From Hirsutella rhossiliensis (lineage: Eukaryota; Ascomycota; Sordariomycetes; Hypocreales; Ophiocordycipitaceae): a stretch of DNA of 64,000 bases. The notes below the pieces were generated by a model, which worked only from the letters and a program-made list of their open reading frames with translations, ran no database searches and had not been told where the DNA came from. The stretch covers positions 496,001 through 560,000 of the forward strand of contig NW_025408668.1 in the NCBI RefSeq assembly GCF_020360975.1. Direction: 5' to 3'. The position numbers and the translations under genes are program-made. Below, one piece after another: positions 43,468-53,583 of the stretch (position 1 is its first letter; every line of letters begins with the position of its first letter).

Positions 43468-44403
43468 ATGGCGCAAGCCGAGTCGTCAGGGAAAGCGAAG
43501 GTTGCGCAGCCAGTCGCCGTCGCGGTTCCGCCATACCACGTCCGACTCGGATACTGATGACTGCGACTGGGACGTGATCGACTCTTCTGGTCCGCTTGAT
43601 GCAGCTCTGTTGAGTGGTCAAGACGTCGACTCGCAGCGACCGAGTCCAACGTTGGCCGAGGCCCCCCTACCTGTCGAGTCTCACGCGAACCAACAAGAAA
43701 CCACCCCCCCCGGCCGGAACGACTTGTTGATGACGGCGAACCCAAGCTATGCAAGGAGCAGCAGAATCTGGTCGACCTGATTGCCAGCGGTCGTAACGTC
43801 TTCTACACGGGCTCGGCAGGTTGTGGCAAGTCGACGGTGTTGAAGGCTGCTCTAAAGAGACTCCGGGCCATGGGCATGGTCGTCGACGTCTTGGCTCCCA
43901 CCGGCCGAGCCGCCCTTCAGGTCAATGGTGTGTCGACGTGGTCCTATATGGGATGGACGCCCGACCATCATAAGCTTCCGTTAGATAAACTCAAGACTCT
44001 GGCCTTCCGAAAGCATGTCCGGCAGCGTCTCAGGCACACCGATGTACTCATCATCGATGAGATCAGCATGGTCGAGAATCATCACCTGCAGCGCATTAAT
44101 GTTTGCATGAAGGAGGTGAGGCGCTGGAAAGACGATGATCCGCCTGCATTCGGTGGAGTCCAGGTCGTTGTCACCGGCGACTTCTGCCAACTCCCCCCCC
44201 GGTGAAGCCTTTCCAGCATTGCATCGAGTGCGGGCACGAGATGGAAGCCGATGCAAGCAAAACTGAATTCAATTGCCCAGCCGACGAGAATCATGGGCCA
44301 TTCCACGAGCATGAAAAGTGGGCTTTCATGAGTGATGCATGGGGTCAATGTGACTTTACGCACGTGCACTTGACACAAATTCATCGGCGGAACGATAAAC
44401 ACT
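43468..44403 (+). pseudogene. Pif1-like DNA helicase, N-terminal half, cut by Copia B
   Basis: ATG at 43468 begins MAQAESSGKAKVAQPVAVAV. An acidic region (TTSDSDTDDCDWDVIDSSG) follows in another frame. After a C8 run near 43711 the core reads EPKLCKEQQNLVDLIASGR and then Walker A YTGSAGCGKSTVLKA. Further on are LAPTGRAALQVNGVSTWSYM, Walker B VLIIDEISMVENHHLQ and VVVTGDFCQLPP. A second C8 run (44193-44200) breaks the frame again before KPFQHCIECGHEMEAD and DFTHVHLTQIHRRND. The Copia B LTR starts at 44404. All N-terminal ATPase motifs are intact. It may belong to the same gene family as the C-terminal half at 441-1106. Confidence 0.8.
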
Positions 44404-44674
44404 TGTCACACATAGGATATCAGCCTCCAACAGTCTGACCCCCTATTCGCACAGTCCGTTTCCACATTTCCCCACAGAAACTTCTAGGAGGCATCATCAA
44501 CGCATCAGTGGCTTCCAGATGATCCGATCAGATGCTTCTATTCACTACCATTCCCTTCCATTCTCATATTCAGGCAGTCTATAAAGATCTCGCCTCTTTC
44601 CCACCTTAAATAGCAGAATCAAGAGTCTTCCAGTCCCTGATCTTTATGCCCACTTGCTCATCCTCCGTGCGATA
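44404..44674 (+). repeat. Copia B 5' LTR
   Basis: 271 bp, TGTCACAC...GTGCGATA. Compared with copy A it has ATCCGATC for ATCTGATC, CTTCTATT for CTTCCATT and TTAAATAG for TTAGATAG. TATAAAG at about 44580. Confidence 0.92.
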
Positions 44675-44746
44675 GTTATGAGCCCGGTCTGCCATTGACT
44701 GGGTATCTTATTCTCGTTCATTCCGCTGCGCAGAATAGCTTCCACA

Positions 44747-47700
44747 ATGAGCTCAGCTCTAGATCTTGATGGCTCTTCCAAGGGCACCGTGCTCAACGGC
44801 CCTTGCGACTGGAAACAATGGATTTCTATCATCAAGAAATTCGCCACGTCCCACAGTCTTTGGGACTTTCTGGACCCTGCCGTCAAGGAGGGTAAGCCGG
44901 TTCTTCAGCAGCCAGTTGAACCAACATTCCGACAAATCAACCACGAAGCATCTGATCTCGTGGATCTGACCTCGGAGGAATTTCGCCGTCTCGAATTCCT
45001 CCACACCCAATACCGCTCGAAGCTTCAAGGGTATAGGGATCAAGTGAAGGCACTCGCCAGCCTTCAACAACACATCGTCAAGACCATCGGCAACTACTAC
45101 AGCACCATTGCCGAGGAACACGACGTTGCAAAGCAACTTGCCTTGCTTCAGGCTCGTGTGGCCCCAACCGACTGGGCACTCGAGAGGAAGTTGTTCAGCG
45201 TTATCGTTCCACCCTTCAGTCGCCAAACAGGACCAAGATCGAAGCTTGGGTCACCCAATGGCAGAAAGTCCTCACTGAGGCAAAGCAATTAGGGCTTCCT
45301 GATGTCCAGGACCTTCGCCCTACCCAAGATTTCCTACAGGCTGTTTCGTCCATCAACGCCCCATTCACAGACTATTGGGTCAACAAAATGGAAGACGAGG
45401 CCGTATTCGGCAAGCCTGATTGGAAGACCGACTTCCCGGACGGCATTAAGATCAGTGAGATCTTTGAACGAGCTCACCGAATCAAGGCCGCCAACAACAG
45501 CAAAGGATCATTCGGAGCTGCCTTCCAAGGCAAGGGAGAGAAATCGGAGAGGGAGAGGACAAGCCTAAGTGGTCTTCAAGCAAGAACGCTGATGGTGTTC
45601 CTATGTGTGTCTGCGGAGAATATCACCGCTTCGTAGATTGCTTCTATCTCATCAAATCAGCTCGGCCTGATGGCTGGACTCCTGATCAGAAGGTTGAGAA
45701 GAAGATCAAGGAAATCCTCGACTCCAATCCATGGGCAAAGAAGATGACGGAGAAAGCACAAGACTTCAAGAAGAAGGAAATGGAGAAATCGTCCGACTCC
45801 TCCGTTAAAGGCACAGCGTTTGCCGGTCTTCTACCAGCTCCTGACAACACACCGCCTCCCTCAACACCTCCATCAACCAGTTTCTCGACGGGAAAGGCAG
45901 TCTACCCGCTGTATGACTCCTTTATCCTTGATTCCGGATCAGACACACACATTTGCAACAACCGATCCCGTTTTCTTGACTACACCGCCCTTGCAGAGCC
46001 AGAAGAGCTCTTTGCAGGCGATAGTCAACTTCAGATCCTTGGCTACGGCACAGTCCGTATGAAGCTTGAAGAAGGAGGACTTTTTCAGCTCAACGAAGTT
46101 GCCTTCGTGCCAAAATTCCACACCAACATCGCATCCTCGACCGCTTTCTTGCGAAGGATACAACTGGAATCCACTATCTGGACGCGTCTCTAAAGACGAT
46201 CAGATTATATTTCATACGAAACGCCGCTTTCGTCAACCGGTCATCGAGTTCAACCCGATTAAGGAGGACTCTCACGCCTCCAACTTCACATCTTCATCTG
46301 CACCTCGCGCAGTGAAAACAGCAGATGCTACGCTTTGGCATAAGCGCCTAGGTCACTTGAACGCTCAAGCCCTAGAGCATCTTGTTGAGAACACGACGGG
46401 TTCGAAGATCAAAGGCCCAGTTACCATCGATTGCACCGCGTGTTCCCTTGGGAAGGGAAGAAGGTCGTCTCTCGCCGAACCCCTCAAAACCGAGCCCCAG
46501 ACCATTCTGGAGAATCTACGTTGATATCTTCAGTATGAACACCTCATTCAACGGCAAGGAAGCTGTTCTTCTTATCAAAGATGAATTTACAAGCATGATC
46601 TTCATCTACCTTCTGAATGACGCGACACAAGGGTCCGTTATGACTGCTTTGAGAAACCACGAGGCAATGGTTCAACGCCAATGGAATCTCAACATTTGCA
46701 TTATCCACCGTGATAACGATCGTTCTCTTCAGAGTGCGTATGAGAGCTGGATCGAGGAAAAGGGATTCAAGATGAACCTTCTGCCCCTTACACTCCCGCT
46801 CAAAACGGTTCTGCAGAGCGATCTGGGGTAATATCTGCCCAGGCCAGAACAATGGGAATTGATGCCAATTTACCATCTGATCTTTGGCCAGAGACTTGGA
46901 AAGCTGCAGTGTTTTTGCACAACAGATCGCCCATGCAGAACCACAGCTTCGAACGCCTTTCCAGCTGCTTCATCAGTGGCTGCGAGACAACAACAGAGAC
47001 ATAGGCTACCAGCAAGACCAGCCTGACATCACGTTTCTCAAGGCATACGGCTGCAGAGCCTATCCCTTGACACCCCAGGCCCTTCAGAACAGACAGAAGA
47101 AGGACCTAAAGACCGACCTCACACAGAAATCGGTTATCTCGTTGGATATGATTCCACGAACATTTTCAGGATCTGGATTCCGTCCACATCAGAAGTCCGA
47201 AGGGTCCGAGATGTGACCTTCAATGAAAGCATCTTCTATGACGGAAATGATCAGCCACCAGAACCTATCCCACAGCGCGTGGAAGTACAGCTTCCAGCCC
47301 ACATCGAGGACGAGTCGGATTACGAGGAAATCCCCACTCAAATCGATGAACCTGAACCTGACCCCGTTGAGCAATCTCCCTCAACCTCAGACCAAGGAGA
47401 CGCCACCACGATTGTGGTACAACCCGAACCATCTGATCATGAGGACTCGGATGATCAGGATGAGTTTCATGACATTCAGCACCCATATCCGACACCGGAC
47501 CCCGGTCCGAGTGACTCTCAGCCACGGCGCTCAGCCCGCACTCCAAAGCCTCGCAAGCTCAGTGCTTTTTCGACCAACACTAAGGGTCAATTCCACAGCT
47601 CTTTCTTTCTCGGCAGAGAAGAAAAACTTCACAGACGACACCTTCCTCCCGAACCTACGACGTATAAGGAACTTCGCACCCACAGATTTGGTCCTCAGTT

Positions 47701-48372
47701 CAGAGAAGGAGCCCACGCCGAGTGGAAAGCACTCCAACAGAGAGGAACCTTCAGAGCGGTCCCCAGAGACCAGGTCACGGGCAAGCTTTGCCACTTACCT
47801 GGGTCTTTAAGTATAAGTTCGACAAGCATGGCTTTCTTACAAAGTTCAAAGCCCGTCTTTGTGTTCGAGGAGATCTTCAACAGCTAGGTGACAAGGACAC
47901 CTATGCAGCAACCCTTGCAGGACGTTCTTTCCGGATTCTCATGGCCATCACCGCCAAATTCGACCTTGAGACCCGACAGCTCGACGCAGTTAATGCCTTC
48001 ACAAACGCCCTCTTAGAAGACGAGGAGGAGGTCTATGTAGCCTTCCCAGACGGATACTACAGACAGGGATGGGCTCTTCGCCTCATGCGAGCCCTCTATG
48101 GCCTCCGACGGTCCCCTCTTCTTTGGCAGAAGGAACTCACTGCTGCATTCAGAGAGCTTGGTCTTACACAGTGTCCCGACGAACCCTGCATCTTCCAGAA
48201 CGACTGGCTCACTGTTTTCTTCTTCGTTGACGATATTGTTTTCCTCTATCGCAAGGAAAACGAGGACGCAGCTGATGAGATGGTTGCAGCCCTCAAGAGG
48301 AAGTACGCGATGACAGACCAAGGGAATTACAATGGTTCCTTGGTATCAGACTCTACGTTGCTAGGGATCTAG
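44747..48372 (+). pseudogene. Copia B gag-pol (deleted)
   Basis: Gag starts at 44747 with the same sequence as copy A and the same inherited frame change after WALERKL (about 45185). Protease FILDSGSDTHICNN is near 45930. The pre-integrase block LWHKRLGHLNAQALEHL is near 46340. Integrase has DIFSMNTSFNGKEAVLLIKD, IIHRDND and QNGSAERSG with shifts. RT occupies 47722-48345: DLETRQLDAVNAFTNALLED holds the first catalytic Asp and FFFVDDIVFLYRKE the Asp pair (FVDD rather than the usual YVDD). It then ends GNYNGSLVSDSTLLGI at 48372. RNase H is deleted. Copies A and B carry different 3' deletions. Confidence 0.85.
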
Positions 48373-48420
48373 TTTCTTTCTTCAGTTTGCACTGCCCACT
48401 AGCCAGCACAACCTGGGGTA

Positions 48421-48689
48421 TGTCACACATAGGATATCAGCCTCCAACAGTCTGACCCCTATTCGCACAGTCCGTTTCCACATTTCCCACAGAAACTTCT
48501 AGGAGGCATCATCAACGCATCAGTGGCTTCCAGATGATCTGATCAGATGCTTCCATTCACTACCATTCCCTTCCATTCTCATATTCAGGCAGTCTATAAA
48601 GATCTCGCCTCTTTCCCACCTTAGATAGCAGAATCAAGAGTCTTCCAGTCCCTGATCTTTATGCCCACTTGCTCATCCTCCGTGCGATA
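48421..48689 (+). repeat. Copia B 3' LTR
   Basis: 269 bp. It matches the copy A LTR except for two one-base deletions, each in a C run (GACCCCTATT and TTTCCCAC). Confidence 0.92.
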
Positions 48690-48831
48690 GTCCTTACTCG
48701 GTCTGACCGGCGAGGTCGGCCTATGGTCACGCAGCCAGGAAATCGAGAATGGGTTACGGTGATTGAGTCTATCAATTGCCAAGGTTGGGCTTTGCCGGCG
48801 ATGGTCATCTTCCAGGGCAAGGCGCACCAAG
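48690..48831 (+). pseudogene. Fragment of the 97-bp-TIR pogo transposase
   Basis: It encodes LTRSDRRGRPMVTQPGNREW, then ESINCQGWALPAMVIFQGKA and HQ, closely matching residues just after the Copia A insertion point in the pogo at 25.9-31.6 kb. It starts right at the end of the Copia B 3' LTR and is cut at 48831 by the LTR-like sequence. Confidence 0.85.
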
Positions 48832-49079
48832 TGTCACGGGCTGTGCCCGGCTGGTGGACCCGGTTGTACCGGGTCCGGTGGGTCGTGCTCCGGTGGCAAC
48901 ACCGGCCCCGCTCCGCGGACCCGGAAGCTGCGAGAACATTCCGTGAAGGGCAATATAAGCTCGCACTCGAGGCGTGGCCTCGAGTTCAGCTTCTTTTCCT
49001 CCTTAGCTCTAGATAGACAACACCTAGGCACCTGCTAGTTGAATAAACTCCGGGCCATCGAATCGTAGCCTAGTTGGTC
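48832..49079 (+). repeat. Putative solo or truncated LTR
   Basis: It begins TGTCACGGGCTGTGCCCGG and ends near TAGTTGGTCA. It has a GC-rich hairpin-prone start, a TATA-like AATATAAG near 48953 and AATAAA near 49044, all oriented plus. It interrupts pogo sequence on its left and adjoins a minus-strand Copia fragment on its right. No target duplication found, so the limits are provisional. Confidence 0.45.
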
Positions 49080-49821
49080 AGGCTCGAGATCGTGGAAGTC
49101 GACTGCCAGGCGCTCGCCTGGTGGCGGCGTTCTCGTGGCTCCTTCGAATTTGTCGTTTCAATTTGGCCGTGCCGCAGTCATCACATCCTGTGGTGGTGAT
49201 GCCTTTGATGCGGACGCCTCTTGAGCAGTTGACAAGGTGCTCCAGGGTTCTTGGACCTGGATGCCCAAGGCGGAGATGCCAGAGCTCTGCGGTCGCGGTC
49301 TGTGGGTGGCGTTTGGTGATGGAGCTGAATTTGTTGCGTCGGGCGAAGAACGCTCTCCTTGACACATCGTAAGGAATGTGCTCCAGCACGAATTGCCCAT
49401 GCTCTTCTTGGACGAAGGCGAGGATGCGTCTATCGGCTGCTCGAAGGCATGATCGCTGGCCGGGGGATTCGTCCCACCAAACGCCCTGCCTTTTTAGGTG
49501 TTTGTAGGAGATGAGGTTGCATGCAAAGTTTTCACAGTAGGCGGCATCGGTTAAACGCAGCAGACGAGGTCCTCGAGGGTCCTCGACTTCCACGTCCACG
49601 TCGCCATAGCCTTGGATTGGCACCTTGCTTTCTCCTGCCCAAAGGAAGTCTCCAGGGGTTGCTCTTCTAAAGTGGGTGAAGCGAGAAATCTCGTTGAAGA
49701 TGTCGATGGTGGACCCAGAGTCAAGCAGGGCGGAGTGGCATAGAGGGTAGTTATCAACGGCAAAAGCTGCCTTTGTGTCCGCTCGAGCGATGAAGAAAGA
49801 AGCTAGAGAGCACTTTCCCAT
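49078..49821 (-). pseudogene. Second Copia family, protease and pre-integrase fragment
   Basis: A 247-codon minus-strand frame contains HSALLDSGSTIDIFNEISRF, the retroviral-type aspartic protease active site (DSGST). It continues with FLWAGESKVPIQGYGDVDVE and ELWHLRLGHPGPRTLEHLVN, the GAG-pre-integrase zinc block, with CDDCGTAKLKRQIRR following. It ends near 49078 where sequence changes. Sequence identity to the other Copia family is low, so this is a separate family. Gag, integrase catalytic core and RT are absent. Confidence 0.75.
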
Positions 49822-50694
49822 CGCTCTTAGGAGTCAGTCCTGATCCTCATGCTTCTCTCCGTCTCTGCGTTGCTCTTGTCGCTTCCCCCTTTGCTCTTTT
49901 GATCTCTTCTGCGATGGACTCGTCTTTGAGGTTTTTCTTGATTGTGTCCGAGGGCTTCCACCACTCGGCAGCTCTATCCGGGAAGATTCCCCAGCAAAAG
50001 TCAAGGCGGACGAATATGGCGGCTAGATTTCGGGGTGTCGTCAGAGTCCAAAAACGGCCTATGTTCCGGGGATGCCGTAACTTTGTCTCCTTGGATCTCA
50101 GGATGCCCCAACGCCTTGGCCCTTGGAACGCGAGATTGGCCAATTTCCAGTGGTTCTCCAACCGGACAAGATGTTTCTTGTTGTCATTCCCGTTTGACGT
50201 GCCGTGGCATACGCACGTATAAAATTGACCTTGTCAACAGGTGTGGAATCCGTCAAAGAAGCCAGTCTGTCAAGCTCCTTCCGGTAGGCTGTCTTTATAG
50301 CATTGAAAACACCGTTGTCTAATGGCTGGAGGCCATGAGAACAGTGAGATGGAAGATAACAACAGTAGACATTGTTCAGAAAGCACGTAGCCATCCACTT
50401 ATTCTGTCGTCAAATCAGCAGGGCCTCATCGCCGTAAAAACGAAGTACGAACCGTTGCATGACTCCCATGTCCATCCAGAATGATAAGCCTGGCCTCAGA
50501 GTCGTCGTCAGGTCGCGTCTGAGGCAAATAGACTTCCTCAAGCCATTCGACGGCAATGTGGTTGTCCGTCCATCCATTTGGTGAAGTTATGTAGTTCCAA
50601 TCCGCAAATTCTCGAAACTCGTCCTTAAACCACTGTGCCTGGAGATCTTTGCCCTTAAATATGATGCCAGGAGTCAAGGCGCGCCCGTCGGCGC

Positions 50695-53583
50695 CAGGGT
50701 GGCAAACCACTCAATCCCAGCAACGGTTGCTCAATATAGTTGAGCAACCGTCAACTCAATCAACTCAATCGAGTGTCTGCTGAATAAGCTTGTCAATTCA
50801 ATTCATGCTCCCGTTGATTGATGGATTGATGAGATTGCCGTTGACGGTCAGGGATCCTGTAGGGTAGGTGGCCAAGGCGAAATGTAGGTACGGATTGGGT
50901 ATATAGCTACCACTAACCTTACAGGTTACTCAGGCCCGTTGTAGGTAAGCCTCCTCTCCTCTTCGGGGAACAGGGCCCCCTGTTCCGTTGGAAGAGTCGA
51001 CGCGCTGCGCGCATCGACGCGCTTCACAACAAAGTTCAATCTCTCGCCTCAGTTCCACTTCCACTTCTCGATTCTTCCACAACGCCTTGGCTGATCTAAA
51101 CATTCCTATATGCAATGAGCGAATCTCCTGAGCCTTCTTCTACTCCCTTGCCGCCATCAGGCGATTCGGGCGACTCAGGCCCCGTTCCCCATCTCGAGTG
51201 GGATGCCTTCCCTGGCATCACTTCCGCGGCTATACCAAGTCTCAACGCGCCGGCAAGCTCAAATCGTGGATCTGGAGCTTTGGGTTCGACATTGAACATC
51301 AAGCTAACGTAGATAATCGCCTCTGGGTCTGTGAGCGGTGTTTACCGAAGAAATCGCCGAAGGGACCCGTGAGCTTCGCGGCAAAGGGGACCCTAAACAT
51401 TGAGCGCCATCTACATGATGCTCACAATGTTATTGACCCATCAGGTAGACGGTTACCGAAGGGTTCTACAACCAACAAGCGTTCTATTGCCCAATTCTTC
51501 AACCTCGATGCCAATGACCAGAAGGAGCAAGCATTCATTAACAAGCTAAAAAACCAATTCGATAAAGATGTCTTCCAATCTCTCTTGCTTGCTTGGATCA
51601 CCGAGTCGAATGTTGCCTTCCGCGCAGTTGAAGCCCCTCGATTCCGGCGTCTTCTCGAATACCTCAATCCCTCGATCGCCCTGACTCAAGCCCACATGAC
51701 ACACTCGACTATTCGAACGAAGCTTTTCCAAGAATACCACCAGTACAAGCATATTGTGATAAAGGAACTGAGGAGCGCCCGGGCAGATACACCTTGCGTT
51801 TGACGGCTGGAGATCGCCCAATCGCTATGCGCTTAATGGGATTGCTGCGTTCTATCTCTCTAGGAAAAGCGGCCACAGAAGATCATCCTTGGGCTCCTGA
51901 ACTCCGAGAGTCTCATACTGGCGAGAATATAGCGTCGCAGGTGGCGGAAGTGATCGAATCATTCGAGATTCAAGACAAGATCGGGTATTTCACGCTTGAC
52001 AATGCGAAGAATAACGATACGGCGGTAGCAGCACTGGGACACGTTTTTAATTTTGAAGGGAAGCAGAGACGGGTCCGCTGCTTTGGGCATATCATCAATC
52101 TCGTGGCCAAAGCGCTGCTCTTTGGCAAAGATAATGAAGTCTTCAAATCAGAAGAGCGACTCGACCTGGACCTTGCTCGACATGATCTCTGGCGGAAGAG
52201 GGGGCCTATTGGCAAGCTCCACAACCTTGTCCACTGGATTCATCAATCGGATAGGTTAACGTACATGCTTCGGGATCTACAACGCAAGAGGACAGTACGA
52301 AGAAACCAGTTGACGTTGTAACGGATAACATGACACGATGGTTGTCCCATTATAAGATGATGGATCGAGCCCTTCTACTGCACGACTTTCTTGACGACCT
52401 CGTCGCATTGGAACAGTTCGAATATACCCGAAGCAGGTCAAAGAAGAAAGACATGCCTGCATGCCTCCGAGATTCTGACCTGCTGACCGGTAACGACTGG
52501 ACAGTGATCAGCCACTTTCGGAATATTCTTAAGCACTTCGAAAATGCCATCAAGGCCCTCGAGGGAGATGCCCAGATTCGGGTGCGTAAGGGCGGCAACC
52601 TCGTGGCATACGGAACAGCATGGGATATTATCCAAGCATTCGAATATCTCCTTGAACGATTGGAAGAGGCAAAGGAATTCGCCAAGGATGTGCCTGATTC
52701 CGAGCATTTCGCGATAAACGTCGAATTGGGGTGGAAGAAGTTGGAGAAATACTATATCAAGTTGGTTGAGTGCCCGGTATATTATGCTGCAGTCGCTCTC
52801 CATCCCGCCTTGCGACTGCAATGGTTTGAGGAGGCTTGGGCTCATCGACCTGAATGGGTCCTTGAGGCACGACGGATTGTTCGGGGCATCTGGGAACGCG
52901 ACTATAAGTCATTAATTCTCAGCGATGACGAGGCTATTCCGATGGTTAAACGTCGAAAGGTTGACGACTTGAACGAGTTCCAACAGTTCCGACTGAGGCA
53001 CCGGCTACAAGCTGGTCAGACGGCCACAACCCGTCGTGGGCCACCTACTGCCGATGAATTCGATCGCTGGACTGTTGATATCGGCGCAGATGACGGAGAC
53101 ATCACGGATCCGTTCCAATACTGGCAACTCAAAGAGTCAACGTATCCCAGACTTGCTCGAATGGCCTTTGATATGCTATCTATACCGCCAATGTCAGCAG
53201 AGTGCGAGAGGGCGTTCTCATTTGCTGGGCTAATGGTCACACGACTACGCAGCCGGCTTCAGGCTAACACGATCAATGCAGGCCAGGCAATTCGGTCTTG
53301 GCTGAAGGCAGGGCTAATACCCGACTACCAGGGGATTATTGATGCTTCAGTCGATGACGATGTCTTCCCCGAAGAGGTGCCCCACGAAGGACGAGAAGTT
53401 GATGGTGTTGAGGACCTTAAGTAGCTTACTAATAGGTAGGGTAGGGCATCAACTCCGTCAATCAACGCAATCAATTCAACGAGGGCTTGGATTGCTCAAC
53501 TCAACGAGAGGTTCGCTGATGTAAGCCGTCAATCTACTCAATTTGACTCTTTGGTTGAGTTGATTGAGTGGTTTGCCACCCTG
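50695..53583 (+). mobile_element. hAT transposon, near-complete, 8-bp TSD
   Basis: 2889 bp with 22-bp perfect TIRs CAGGGTGGCAAACCACTCAA(TC). It is flanked by GTCGGCGC (50687-50694) and GTCGGCGG (53584-53591), an 8-bp duplication with one mismatch. Subterminal regions are packed with CAACTCAAT-type repeats, the usual hAT transposase-binding arrangement. It encodes a plus-strand transposase with frameshifts. The insertion interrupts the B2 pogo transposase, so it is the younger of the two. Confidence 0.92.
51115..53424 (+). pseudogene. hAT transposase, frameshifted
   Basis: ATG at 51115 gives an acidic start, then after a shift near 51210 a BED-type zinc finger region (WVCERCLPKK ... IERHLHDAHN). 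The core has HLAFDGWRSPNRYALNGIAA (first Asp), QDKIGYFTLDNAKNNDTAVA (second Asp) and RRVRCFGHIINLVAKALLFG. The frame 52330-53424 continues TRWLSHYKMMDRALLLHDFL and ends with the hATC dimerisation block LARMAFDMLSIPPMSAECER and AFSFAG. Register changes at about 51210, 51790, 51880 and 52300. All domains are present in order, so the copy is inactive only through indels. Confidence 0.85.

Larger units (their letters stand above)
44404..48689 (+). mobile_element. Copia-type LTR retrotransposon copy B, RNase H-deleted, mismatched flanks
   Basis: 4286 bp, same family as copy A in opposite orientation. LTRs are 271 bp (5') and 269 bp (3'), differing by three substitutions and two homopolymer indels. 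The primer site GTTATGAGCCCGG is at 44675. The 5' flank (helicase, ...ACACT) and 3' flank (pogo transposase, GTCCT...) do not form a target duplication. It retains gag, protease, integrase and most of RT, but lacks RNase H, joining RT directly to the last residues STLLGI. Non-autonomous, with flanks that suggest ectopic recombination. Confidence 0.92.
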
